Shown here one piece after another: positions 1 to 6,612 of a stretch of 7,112 nucleotides of DNA (within the stretch, counting starts at the first letter, position 1; the number at the start of each line of letters is the position of its first letter). The position numbers and the translations under genes are program-made. Origin of the DNA: Prevotellaceae bacterium UBA2757 (GTDB taxonomy: Bacteria; Bacteroidota; Bacteroidia; Bacteroidales; Bacteroidaceae); contig DEJD01000100.1 of assembly GCA_002353215.1 (NCBI GenBank), positions 1,144-8,255 of the forward strand, written 5' to 3'. The notes below the pieces were generated by a model. The model made no database searches, had not been told where the DNA came from, and was given only the letters and a program-made list of their open reading frames with translations.

Positions 1-138
1 GGACAGATTGTGCGCGAAGCAGCAAAACTGATTCAGGGCGGCGGTGGCGGACAACCACACTTCGCTACTGCAGGAGGTAAGAAATGCGACGACCTGAAGG
101 TTGCCGTAACTAAGATAATCGAATTAGCAAACCTTTAA
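1..138 (+). CDS. alaS: Alanyl-tRNA synthetase, C-terminal end (partial)
   Basis: This is the last 45 codons of an open frame that enters from the left edge and stops at TAA (136-138). The glycine-rich segment [16 protein letters not shown] (residues 13-28 of the fragment), preceded by an alanine/lysine helix, is the characteristic ending of the AlaRS C-Ala domain, which helps dimerisation and tRNA binding. The full enzyme charges tRNA-Ala with alanine in the cytoplasm. The catalytic and editing domains lie outside the window, so only the tail can be judged. The next gene starts 15 bases downstream on the same strand with no visible terminator between them, so read-through into the STAS gene is likely. 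The family call rests on a short but distinctive motif. Confidence 0.9.
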   Translation, partial: GQIVREAAKLIQGGGGGQPHFATAGGKKCDDLKVAVTKIIELANL

Positions 139-153
139 AATAAAAATAATAAT

Positions 154-450
154 ATGGAACTCAACGTTATAAAAGGTGACAAAACCATCGTCGAACTGAT
201 TGGCAGACTCGACACAGCATCAGTAGAAGAATTCAACGAGGAAATCGCTGAAATAGTAGCTGAAAACAAAGATATTATCTTCGACTGCAACGAGCTGGAA
301 TACATCTCAAGTTCTGGTCTCCGTTCACTGCTGAACCTGCACAAGCAGCTGAAGGCTGAAGGCGGACAACTGGCTATAAAGAACCTGCAACAGACCGTTA
401 AGAGTGTGTTCGACCTGACTGGCTTCACCATGATGATGAACATCATATGA
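154..450 (+). CDS. STAS-domain protein, anti-sigma factor antagonist-like
   Basis: A 98-residue single-domain protein with the length and pattern of SpoIIAA/RsbV-type STAS proteins: an N-terminal strand pair (KTIVELIGRLDTAS, residues 10-23), a hydrophobic strand ending in the switch loop YISSSGLRSL (50-59), a following helix, and a strand near residues 72-76. By alignment with SpoIIAA (DSSG), Ser54 is the likely phosphorylatable serine; the preceding Asp is replaced by Ser52, as in many ISSAGLR-type members. Family members bind an HPK-type serine kinase/anti-sigma factor when unphosphorylated and so free a sigma factor; others act in non-sigma partner switches. No RsbW-like kinase, PP2C phosphatase or sigma factor is encoded here, so the target is unknown. 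It follows alaS by 15 bases, and its TGA stop overlaps the rfbC ATG in an ATGA, suggesting translational coupling. The domain call is secure; the regulatory role is inference. Confidence 0.88.
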   Translation: MELNVIKGDKTIVELIGRLDTASVEEFNEEIAEIVAENKDIIFDCNELEYISSSGLRSLLNLHKQLKAEGGQLAIKNLQQTVKSVFDLTGFTMMMNII

Positions 451-1019
451 TTACAGTAATCGACACTGAAATAGAGGGGGTGAAAATAATAGAACCGCGC
501 ATCTTCGGTGATGCACGGGGATATTTCTTTGAGAGCTACTCACAAAGGGAGTTTGAGGAAAAGGTGTGCAAAACCCAATTCGTGCAGGACAACGAAAGCA
601 TGTCGGTTGCAGGAGTGGTGAGAGGATTGCACTTCCAGAAACCTCCATTCACACAGTCGAAACTGGTAAGAGTGGTTAAAGGTGCAGTATTGGATGTGGC
701 TGTTGACATTCGTAAGGGTTCACCTACGTATGGAAAACATGTAGCCGTAGAACTGACAGCAGAAAACCACAGACAGATATTCGTGCCACGCGGATTTGCC
801 CACGGATTCGCTGTACTCAGCGACGAAGCCGTTTTCCAGTATAAGTGCGACAACTACTATGCCCCACAGTCGGAAGGTGCCATAGCATGGGACGACCCCG
901 ACCTGGGAATAGACTGGAGAGTGCCTACGGAAAACAGAATACTGAGTGAGAAGGATGCTCACCACCCACGACTGAAAGACGCAGAACCGGTGTTCGACAT
1001 CAACGTTCCGCTTTACTGA
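447..1019 (+). CDS. rfbC: dTDP-4-dehydrorhamnose 3,5-epimerase
   Basis: A 190-residue cupin of the RmlC/RfbC family, at the usual full length. It epimerises C3 and C5 of dTDP-4-keto-6-deoxy-glucose in the cytoplasm, the third step toward dTDP-L-rhamnose. Visible landmarks are RGYFFESY (24-31), VVRGLHFQ with the catalytic His62 (57-64), Lys72, the PRGFAHGF segment (114-121), Tyr132, and Asp170 in LSEKD, which matches the His-Asp dyad of the family. The ATG overlaps the STAS stop by four bases (ATGA), so the two genes are probably coupled. The 3' end overlaps the convergent glycosyltransferase gene by 20 bases. The partner genes rfbA, rfbB and rfbD are not in the window, which is unusual because the four are often clustered. 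The enzyme could also serve another dTDP-6-deoxy-L-hexose pathway, such as 6-deoxy-talose. Confidence 0.95.
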   Translation: MITVIDTEIEGVKIIEPRIFGDARGYFFESYSQREFEEKVCKTQFVQDNESMSVAGVVRGLHFQKPPFTQSKLVRVVKGAVLDVAVDIRKGSPTYGKHVAVELTAENHRQIFVPRGFAHGFAVLSDEAVFQYKCDNYYAPQSEGAIAWDDPDLGIDWRVPTENRILSEKDAHHPRLKDAEPVFDINVPLY

Positions 1020-2031
1020 GTTTCAGTGTCTGATAGAGAGGGTGGACTTTCCAGAAGACTACTTCCTGCAAGTAGAACAAACGCCAGTTGCGGAAAGGAA
1101 TATACCCGAAACGATATTTGAAGCGCGACTCAATACGGTCGGTTTCAAAAGTCATAAGTTTTGACTTCAAACGAGATAAGATGTCAGCCTCTTCCTGGGC
1201 AGACATCTTATTTTTGTGCTCTATGAAATAGTGCACCATAGAAAGGAAATTCAGCCAGCGGAGGTTCTCAAAATATGTGAGTATATCCTCAGGATTGTTG
1301 ATACTACCCTCCTGAATTTCCTCCTGAATTTTCTGTTTCAGCAACGACATAGCATCCATGAAAAGGAAGCGGGAAACAGAATAACGATGGGTGACTGATT
1401 CGGAATGCTGACGATAGAAGTATTGTCCTTCCGAGAAGAACACAGTACGCGAATGGAGAAAATGGAATCGGGTCGTTATATCGTCGGAATAAACACGATA
1501 GGTAGCATCGTAAGGATAACGGATATGAATGTCGCGACGGATTATATAATAGCCATGCAGCTGCCAGTCGAGGGATAGGCGGAAAGCCTCCTGTCCGCTG
1601 AGCGGGTGTTGACTTACGGATATAGGGAATTGACTGATGTTGCCTGTGGTTTCGTCAACCATCATCAGGCGAAACAGAACTGTATCAGGGAAGTCGTTGT
1701 CGAGTGCTACATTATAAGCAGCCTCCAATGTATCAGGAGCAAACCAGTCGTCTGCATCAAGCATAGTGACATACTCACCTGTGGCACAGGCAAGACCGAG
1801 ATTACGGGCTACTGCCTGTCCGCTGTTTACAGGTGTGTGCATCAGTTTGAAACGGGAATCGGAAGCCACATAACTCTTGATGATGGAAACAGAAGAGTCT
1901 GTGGAACAGTCGTCGATGCAAAGAAATTCGCACTCCTGGAGGGTTTGCTGACGAAGCGAATCCAAACACTGATTCAGATATTTCTCTGCATTATATATAG
2001 CTATGAGAACTGTTATCTTTATATTCTGCAT
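1000..2031 (-). CDS. Family 2 glycosyltransferase (GT-A fold)
   Basis: A 343-residue protein with a complete N-terminal GT2 domain. It shows ITVLIAIYNAEKYL (6-19), the nucleotide-binding IDDCSTDSS (39-47), the NSGQAVARNLGL helix (69-80) and the metal-binding DADD (92-95). A later acidic pair, YSDD (181-184), and the YRQHSESVTH segment (206-215) fit the acceptor side of this family. The C-terminal third is charged and helical, with basic and aromatic residues (about 305-330) that may sit on the membrane surface. It probably transfers a sugar from a nucleotide donor to a lipid-linked glycan in the cytoplasm; donor and acceptor cannot be told from sequence. It is the last gene of a minus-strand unit: only one base separates its ATG from the flippase stop. 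Its 3' end overlaps rfbC by 20 bases. It carries a small in-frame tandem duplication (see the repeat entry). Confidence 0.9.
   Translation of the reverse strand: MQNIKITVLIAIYNAEKYLNQCLDSLRQQTLQECEFLCIDDCSTDSSVSIIKSYVASDSRFKLMHTPVNSGQAVARNLGLACATGEYVTMLDADDWFAPDTLEAAYNVALDNDFPDTVLFRLMMVDETTGNISQFPISVSQHPLSGQEAFRLSLDWQLHGYYIIRRDIHIRYPYDATYRVYSDDITTRFHFLHSRTVFFSEGQYFYRQHSESVTHRYSVSRFLFMDAMSLLKQKIQEEIQEGSINNPEDILTYFENLRWLNFLSMVHYFIEHKNKMSAQEEADILSRLKSKLMTFETDRIESRFKYRFGYIPFRNWRLFYLQEVVFWKVHPLYQTLKLSKAER
1308..1331. repeat. 12-bp perfect tandem repeat, two copies, inside a glycosyltransferase gene
   Basis: The plus strand reads CCTCCTGAATTT twice in succession. On the coding (minus) strand it adds a repeated four-residue unit, giving KIQEEIQEG at about residues 234-242 of the family 2 transferase, in a charged helical stretch beyond the catalytic domain. 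Because the unit is 12 bases, a gain or loss by slippage would keep the reading frame. With only two copies it may be a chance or neutral duplication. Confidence 0.8.
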
Positions 2032-2032
2032 A

Positions 2033-3520
2033 TTACTGATTTGTTTTATATGACTGTATGTGTTTGCCTCGGATGCGTATCAGAATCTGTACCAGAGAGA
2101 CTATACATATAGCAACTACAAGCAGGAGCATCAACGAATAACTCAGGAATGGAGTCTGTATGTATGAGGCCAAAAGAACTGACAGGTCGAGAAGCAGAAA
2201 GGACAAGAACATTTTGTAGTAACGGCGATCATAGCCTACATGATACCTCACTTTGTTGAGTATCGCAGAAACGACGATGTCGATGAGGGCATTGGCAAGC
2301 ATAGCATAACCCAGACCTATGAGTCCGAAGAAGTAATACCCGGAAATACAAAGGAGGAATGTCTTTATATTGGTCCACACACCATCGACCCAGAAGAAGA
2401 AGGACTTATCGCCCTTTGCCAGACACACATAGTCGAGCGGAAAACAAAATGCCCTACCCATAAAACTCAGGGCAATAAGACGCAAAAGAGGAATGACAGA
2501 GTCGAATTCGGAGGTCAGCAACACCCGAACGACTACTGCAGAAAAGAGTATCAGCAATGAGATGATAGGAGCCATAACCAACAGAACCATCTCACCTTCC
2601 TTCTGAACGAACTTCTGCATTCGGTCTTTATATTCCAACAACTCAGACAGGTGCGGATAATAGTCAGCAGACATAGAAGAAAACACAAGAGCCGTACATT
2701 GCACTGTGACAATATTTGCTGCGTTGTAGAGACCAATGTCAGAGATATTACCGAAACTGCGGATAAAGGTATTCTGGAAATATGTGCTGAGGGCACCCAA
2801 CAATCCTGCAACCATCATTGCACCACCCATCATCATCAATGCACGACTGCCAGAGAAGGTTTCGCGCCACGAAAGACTGACAGACTTTATTCTGAGTCGG
2901 GAGGTGAAGTATCGGGAGAATATGAATGTGACAAAGGAGAGAATCATCATAGAAGGCACGATACCCTCAACTCCATACAGCCAGTAGAGCGGAACGGCGA
3001 ACAGTACTCCACAAACAGAACCGACAACGGCAGACATAGCATAGGCCGTGAGATAACGATAGCCCTGCAGGATTGTGTTTTCCGCAGCAGTAAGGATAAA
3101 GAACAGCAAAGCTACAGACATTTCTATGAACCACAAAGAGTGTTCATCGTTGCCGAACGTGGTCTGACTCAGAAGAGATGAACACAAAGCCATTGTAATC
3201 ATGCCGAGAAATGCCAAAGAGTATAACACCCGACGGAAGATAAGCACAGAACGTGCCTTTGCATCTTCATCCTGCCCAGAAGCTATATCGCGTACAGCAG
3301 CTACCGGCAAACTGAAAGTGAAGAACTGCTGAAAGGGTGAGAGAGCGGAACCAAGCAAAGAAGAAATACCCATACCACTGGCACCAAGGAAGATAGCTGT
3401 GAACTTTCCCTTGATTACATTGGCAAGCATATTGATTATCTGAGAACCGCCAAACACAGCTGTTCCCTTCATAATCTGCTGATATATCTTTTTCTCCTGT
3501 TTGCCTTGTTCGTCATTCAT
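2033..3520 (-). CDS. Wzx-type lipid-linked oligosaccharide flippase
   Basis: A 495-residue polytopic inner-membrane protein with roughly 12-14 hydrophobic segments, for example near 98-117, 130-146, 158-180, 185-201, 229-247, 312-335, 375-395, 436-453 and 459-481. The size and the N-terminal region (KGTAVFGGSQIINMLANVI, 18-36, then IFLGASGMGISSLLGS, 43-58) match O-antigen translocases of the MOP exporter superfamily (Wzx/RfbX). Such proteins move undecaprenyl-diphosphate-linked repeat units from the cytoplasmic to the periplasmic face. I prefer the ATG at 3520 (MNDEQGKQ); an in-frame TTG at 3526 would add two residues and overlap the stop of the upstream gene. The ATG start lies two bases after that stop, so coupling is expected either way. 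The gene sits between a fucosyltransferase-like gene and a family 2 transferase gene, as is common in O-antigen and capsule loci. The repeat unit it carries cannot be predicted. Confidence 0.9.
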   Translation of the reverse strand: MNDEQGKQEKKIYQQIMKGTAVFGGSQIINMLANVIKGKFTAIFLGASGMGISSLLGSALSPFQQFFTFSLPVAAVRDIASGQDEDAKARSVLIFRRVLYSLAFLGMITMALCSSLLSQTTFGNDEHSLWFIEMSVALLFFILTAAENTILQGYRYLTAYAMSAVVGSVCGVLFAVPLYWLYGVEGIVPSMMILSFVTFIFSRYFTSRLRIKSVSLSWRETFSGSRALMMMGGAMMVAGLLGALSTYFQNTFIRSFGNISDIGLYNAANIVTVQCTALVFSSMSADYYPHLSELLEYKDRMQKFVQKEGEMVLLVMAPIISLLILFSAVVVRVLLTSEFDSVIPLLRLIALSFMGRAFCFPLDYVCLAKGDKSFFFWVDGVWTNIKTFLLCISGYYFFGLIGLGYAMLANALIDIVVSAILNKVRYHVGYDRRYYKMFLSFLLLDLSVLLASYIQTPFLSYSLMLLLVVAICIVSLVQILIRIRGKHIQSYKTNQ

Positions 3521-3522
3521 AA

Positions 3523-4563
3523 TCAAAAACGTATGCTATGAAATGGATGTCCATTAACCATTGATGCCGCATAAGGGAAACCACTATTGCGAATCCAGCG
3601 AGTTTCGAGCCGGTAAATATGTGATGCATCTGCTATCAGCATGAAATCAACGAAAGTCTTTTCATATAGCTCATAACTGTTGTCGGGATTGTTTACGTCA
3701 AAATGAACCATTCTGCCACTATATACGTATGAATAAGGAAGATCAGAAACGGCTCGAAGGAAGGTGGCACTGTCGGAACAGACGAGAATGCGACTGTCCG
3801 GATGGGAATCGTGAAGCTGGCAAACCTGTTCGACACATCGGTCCAGAAGCTGCTGTCGCAATGGCTGAGGCAGAGCCTTCATCTTCTGTGTGTCTTCAAA
3901 ATCGCCAAGACTGCCTATGAAACGGGAAGAGACACTGACGTAATCGTTGCCAAGTTCGCGTTTGCATTTATCAAGCGAAAGACGAAGACGTTCTGTCGGT
4001 TTAAACAGTTCGTGGAACAACTCGGAAAAACCATGATTATATGCGAAGTGGGCATTGGTATAAACATGAATCTGACGAGCTGAGGAACGAACTATCTTTT
4101 CTCTCAGATAATCATACTGTTTGCGAGCCTGCCAATCGGTTTCTGCTCCGATTTCAAGAGTGATGACATCAGAAACAGAACGATCATATATGACTTCATC
4201 ATTGCTGATGGTCCAATCGTAGGTATTGGGAACGAGATAGTCGGAAAGCGGGAAAGGCGAAGTGAACGAAATGCGGAAATCTATTCCTAAATATTTACAG
4301 ACAGCATATGTGGAAAGGATGCCTTTCAAACGGTCGCCCCACCCTCCATGTTCTACATATCCGTTGCAGAGAAAGATAACAGTCTTGCTCTGAGACCTCT
4401 CACTATATACAGAGCTGTTAGCGTAATGTTTGTTTGCAGCTTCATACCACTTCTGACTCAGATGTCGTGAGAAGACATACCAATTGTAAAAACGATTGGC
4501 ATACAAAGCACGTTTTATATGTCGCTGAATATATCTGAAAGCCCTACCAAAAAGAGTTGACAT
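3523..4563 (-). CDS. Putative fucosyltransferase-like glycosyltransferase
   Basis: A 346-residue protein that I do not recognise at gene level. Features recall the NodZ/FUT8/O-fucosyltransferase group of GT-B enzymes: an early glycine/arginine motif GGWGDRLKGIL (73-83) followed by a hydrophobic helix; FPLSDYLVPNTYDW (104-117); an Arg-containing strand VSVSSRFIGSLGDFED (199-214), possibly matching the basic GDP-binding motif; RILVCSDSATFL (238-249), resembling the conserved SDD/SDS strand; and KTFVDFMLIADASHIYR (282-298), resembling the C-terminal DxxLLxxA motif. The N-terminus (1-45) is basic and aromatic and may bind the membrane surface; no signal peptide is seen. I chose the ATG at 4563; an in-frame ATG at 4602 would add 13 residues from very AT-rich, intergenic-looking DNA. 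It is the first gene of the flippase/GT2 unit. A role in glycan assembly is well supported by context; GDP-fucose as donor is inference. Confidence 0.7.
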   Translation of the reverse strand: MSTLFGRAFRYIQRHIKRALYANRFYNWYVFSRHLSQKWYEAANKHYANSSVYSERSQSKTVIFLCNGYVEHGGWGDRLKGILSTYAVCKYLGIDFRISFTSPFPLSDYLVPNTYDWTISNDEVIYDRSVSDVITLEIGAETDWQARKQYDYLREKIVRSSARQIHVYTNAHFAYNHGFSELFHELFKPTERLRLSLDKCKRELGNDYVSVSSRFIGSLGDFEDTQKMKALPQPLRQQLLDRCVEQVCQLHDSHPDSRILVCSDSATFLRAVSDLPYSYVYSGRMVHFDVNNPDNSYELYEKTFVDFMLIADASHIYRLETRWIRNSGFPYAASMVNGHPFHSIRF

Positions 4564-4649
4564 AAATCTGCATTTATTATAAATAATAACGTAATAATAC
4601 ATAAAAAATTGCTATTTTTGCACGGTATTTATTCAAAAGTCTCGAAATA
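4564..4649. promoter_or_regulatory. Divergent intergenic region serving both transcription directions
   Basis: This 86-base AT-rich stretch between two divergent transferase genes is the only sizeable non-coding DNA in the window. It must hold the start signals for the plus-strand GT4-like gene and probably for the three-gene minus-strand unit. Two short perfect inverted repeats are visible: ATTTAT-T-ATAAAT (4572-4584) and AAAAAT-4 nt-ATTTTT (4604-4619), the latter overlapping the plus-strand -7 element. For the minus strand there is only a weak candidate: a TTTG at about 4632-4635, then 19 bases to an imperfect TAGCAATTTT. In AT-rich DNA such short repeats can arise by chance. Confidence 0.55.
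4613..4620 (+). promoter_or_regulatory. Bacteroidetes-type -7 promoter element (TAnnTTTG)
   Basis: TATTTTTG matches the Bacteroidetes primary-sigma -7 consensus TAnnTTTG at every fixed position. It lies 29 bases before the ATG at 4650, implying a short leader of about 20-25 bases. I see no clear TTG/TTTG -33 element at the expected distance (about 4588-4594 reads AACGTAA), so the promoter may be weak or depend on an activator. Confidence 0.6.
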
Positions 4650-5756
4650 ATGAAAATACTCTTACTTGGCGACTATTCTAATGTTCACAACACTTTGGCA
4701 GAAGGGCTGAAGGCGCTGGGACATGAATGTGTGGTTGCCAGTACGGGCGACCACTGGAAAAACTATCCGCGAGACATAGACCTGAAACGCGACTACGGAC
4801 TGCAGGGCACTATCTCATTCGTGTGGCGAATGATGAAGGCCCTACCTAAGATGAAGGGGTATGACATAGTACAACTTATCAACCCTATGTTTCTGGAACT
4901 GAAGGCAGAACGCATAGCACCATTTTACAATTACCTGCGCAAACACAACCGAAAGATTGTGTTGGGGGCTTTTGGCATGGATTACTATTGGGCACAGGTG
5001 AACACATATATCCGTCCGCTCCGCTACAGCGATTTCAATATAGGTGAAACGATAAGATACGACGAACCGGCAGAACTGTTTAGAAACGATGTAATCGGAA
5101 CAGCAAAAGAGACCCTGTGTAAATATGTGGCAAATGATTGTGATGCCATAGTTGCAGGACTATACGAATACTGGGCTACATATAATGCTGTGCCACAGCT
5201 GAGGGATAAGATGACTTTCATCCCCTTTCCCATCAAGCCCAAGGAGAAAAAGGCAGACGACGCATTCAAGATTCCATCAAAGGTATCGCTTTTCATCGGT
5301 ATTTCACCAAAGCGCCATTCATACAAGGGTACGGACATATTGCTGAAAGCTGCAGAAGCAGTGAAGAAGAAATACCCGGACAAGGTGGAAATAAACATTG
5401 TTGAGGGAGTACCATTTGAACAATATCAGAAAATCATGGAAGAGAATGATGCCATTCTTGACCAGATTTATTCCTACACGCCATCAATGAATTCGCTTGA
5501 AGCTATGTCGAAGGGAATCATAGATATAGGTGGTGGAGAACCCGAGAACTACGAAATATTGGGTGAAAAGCATCTTCGACCAATCATCAATGTGCAACCG
5601 AATTATGAGAGTTGTTACCACGAGATAGAACAACTCGTTCTACACCCCGAACGCATACCAGAACTGAAGCGTCAGAGTATAGATTACATAGAAAAGCACC
5701 ACGACTATATAAAAGTGGCTAAACAATACGAAGAGCTATACGCCAAACTCCTCTGA
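4650..5756 (+). CDS. GT4-like glycosyltransferase (GT-B fold)
   Basis: A 368-residue cytoplasmic protein with the two-lobe layout of GT-B enzymes. The N-terminal lobe opens with MKILLLGDYSNVHNTLAEGL (1-20), a Rossmann strand and helix typical of GT4 acceptor domains, followed by YDIVQLINP (71-79) and IVLGAFGMDYYW (103-114). The donor lobe holds LFIGISPKRHSYKGTDILL (214-232), including the KG segment common before the nucleotide-binding helix, and TPSMNSLEAMSKGII (277-291) with GGGEPE (294-299). Glu284 fits the second Glu of the GT4 EX7E motif, but position 276 is Tyr, so the first Glu is not conserved. Donor and acceptor are unknown. It is transcribed alone on the plus strand from a promoter at about 4613, between two minus-strand units, and its last 38 bases overlap the convergent family 2 gene. 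There is no Shine-Dalgarno sequence, as expected in Bacteroidetes. Confidence 0.82.
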   Translation: MKILLLGDYSNVHNTLAEGLKALGHECVVASTGDHWKNYPRDIDLKRDYGLQGTISFVWRMMKALPKMKGYDIVQLINPMFLELKAERIAPFYNYLRKHNRKIVLGAFGMDYYWAQVNTYIRPLRYSDFNIGETIRYDEPAELFRNDVIGTAKETLCKYVANDCDAIVAGLYEYWATYNAVPQLRDKMTFIPFPIKPKEKKADDAFKIPSKVSLFIGISPKRHSYKGTDILLKAAEAVKKKYPDKVEINIVEGVPFEQYQKIMEENDAILDQIYSYTPSMNSLEAMSKGIIDIGGGEPENYEILGEKHLRPIINVQPNYESCYHEIEQLVLHPERIPELKRQSIDYIEKHHDYIKVAKQYEELYAKLL

Positions 5757-6612
5757 CACCCTTTGCAGATGCCCAGCGAAGCATTTTTCCCATCATATGA
5801 CTCTGACGGTTTACACGGAAACGGTCGTAGATGAATGCATCGACCTTTGCGCTGCTTTCAGCATTTCCCTCCATCAGCATCTTTCCACTTAAAATATAAC
5901 ATCTGTAGAAGAGGGCTGCAAAGGCTTTCTGTCTTTCCTTTCCTCCGACAGCAGAATTGAAGATATCATCGAAGGCAAAACCCAAGGTAGCAATTATCTG
6001 GTCGGCACGTGAAGACAGACTATCGCCAGTTATGCTGTCGGAGTGAAGATTGATAACATGGTATGGCTGTTTTGTAACATAGTCAACCTTAGCATGATGC
6101 AGAAGAACCCGCAGTCCCAGTTCCCAATCGTTCCAAACAAAACTCGATTCGTTCCACCCTCCCAAATCTCGAAGGAAGTCTGTTCGGAAAATCATCCCCG
6201 GGGTGTTCAACATAGAATTAAGAATATGTATATGTGGAGCCGTTGGAACCTGATAGTCGCGTGTACGCCATTTGCCGTTCACATCAATACGAGTAGGGAA
6301 AAACACAACATCTGCATCGGTATTCCAGGAAATAGGAAGTCCGGTAAAGATGTCGTCGGAATCGAAGAAATACACCCAACGAGTCTGACACATAGACAAA
6401 CCCTTATTGCGAGCAGCTGCTGCTCCCTGTTTCGGTTCTGTAACAAGGATTGTATGTTTACGATGTGCAACTATCTCGCTACACAACTCGAAACTGCCGT
6501 CAGTACTTCCATTATCGACAAGTATCAGAGGATATTTGTCGTCAATGGTTTCCAAGGTTTTATGTATGTATTCCTTGCGATTATATATTGGAATAACTAT
6601 CGTAATATCCAT
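5719..6612 (-). CDS. Family 2 glycosyltransferase (GT-A fold)
   Basis: A 297-residue protein with an intact GT2 core: ITIVIPIYNRKEYI (3-16), LVDNGSTDGS (31-40), KQGAAAARNKGL (61-72) and the metal-binding FDSDD (83-87). After the core come GGWNESSFVWNDWELGLRVL (141-160), where Asp152 and Glu154 are in the position of the catalytic ED/D-x-D acidic motif of many GT2 enzymes, and HSDSIT (190-195). The last 20-30 residues are basic. It should add one sugar to a surface glycan precursor; specificity cannot be read. The ATG at 6612 lies 16 bases inside the 3' end of the upstream gene in another frame, so translation is probably coupled to that gene. It overlaps the GT4-like gene tail-to-tail by 38 bases. 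Confidence 0.9.
   Translation of the reverse strand: MDITIVIPIYNRKEYIHKTLETIDDKYPLILVDNGSTDGSFELCSEIVAHRKHTILVTEPKQGAAAARNKGLSMCQTRWVYFFDSDDIFTGLPISWNTDADVVFFPTRIDVNGKWRTRDYQVPTAPHIHILNSMLNTPGMIFRTDFLRDLGGWNESSFVWNDWELGLRVLLHHAKVDYVTKQPYHVINLHSDSITGDSLSSRADQIIATLGFAFDDIFNSAVGGKERQKAFAALFYRCYILSGKMLMEGNAESSAKVDAFIYDRFRVNRQSHMMGKMLRWASAKGVRGVWRIALRIV

Noticed and set aside
1011..1060. Possible terminator at the first convergent junction
   Set aside because: I could not find a GC-rich stem followed by a T run on either strand; the region is coding for the transferase.
1606..2112. Plus-strand open frame of 168 codons opposite the family 2 transferase gene
   Set aside because: It is antisense to a clear GT2 domain, rich in Cys and His with no recognisable motif, and runs across the boundary of two coupled genes; it is a shadow frame.
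2651..3181. Plus-strand open frame of 176 codons opposite the flippase gene
   Set aside because: The composition is typical of the reverse complement of a membrane protein (rich in His, Arg, Glu and Thr), with no domain; the flippase frame explains this DNA.
3521..3526. TTG start for the flippase, overlapping the upstream stop codon
   Set aside because: An ATG two codons downstream is a better start; the difference is only two residues.
4564..4602. Thirteen-residue N-terminal extension (MYYYVIIYNKCRF) of the fucosyltransferase-like protein
   Set aside because: The 39 bases are very AT-rich and look intergenic, and the ATG at 4563 gives a more natural N-terminus; the longer start is not excluded.
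5024..5398. Minus-strand open frame of 124 codons opposite the GT4-like gene
   Set aside because: It lies wholly inside the GT4-like coding region and has no family resemblance.
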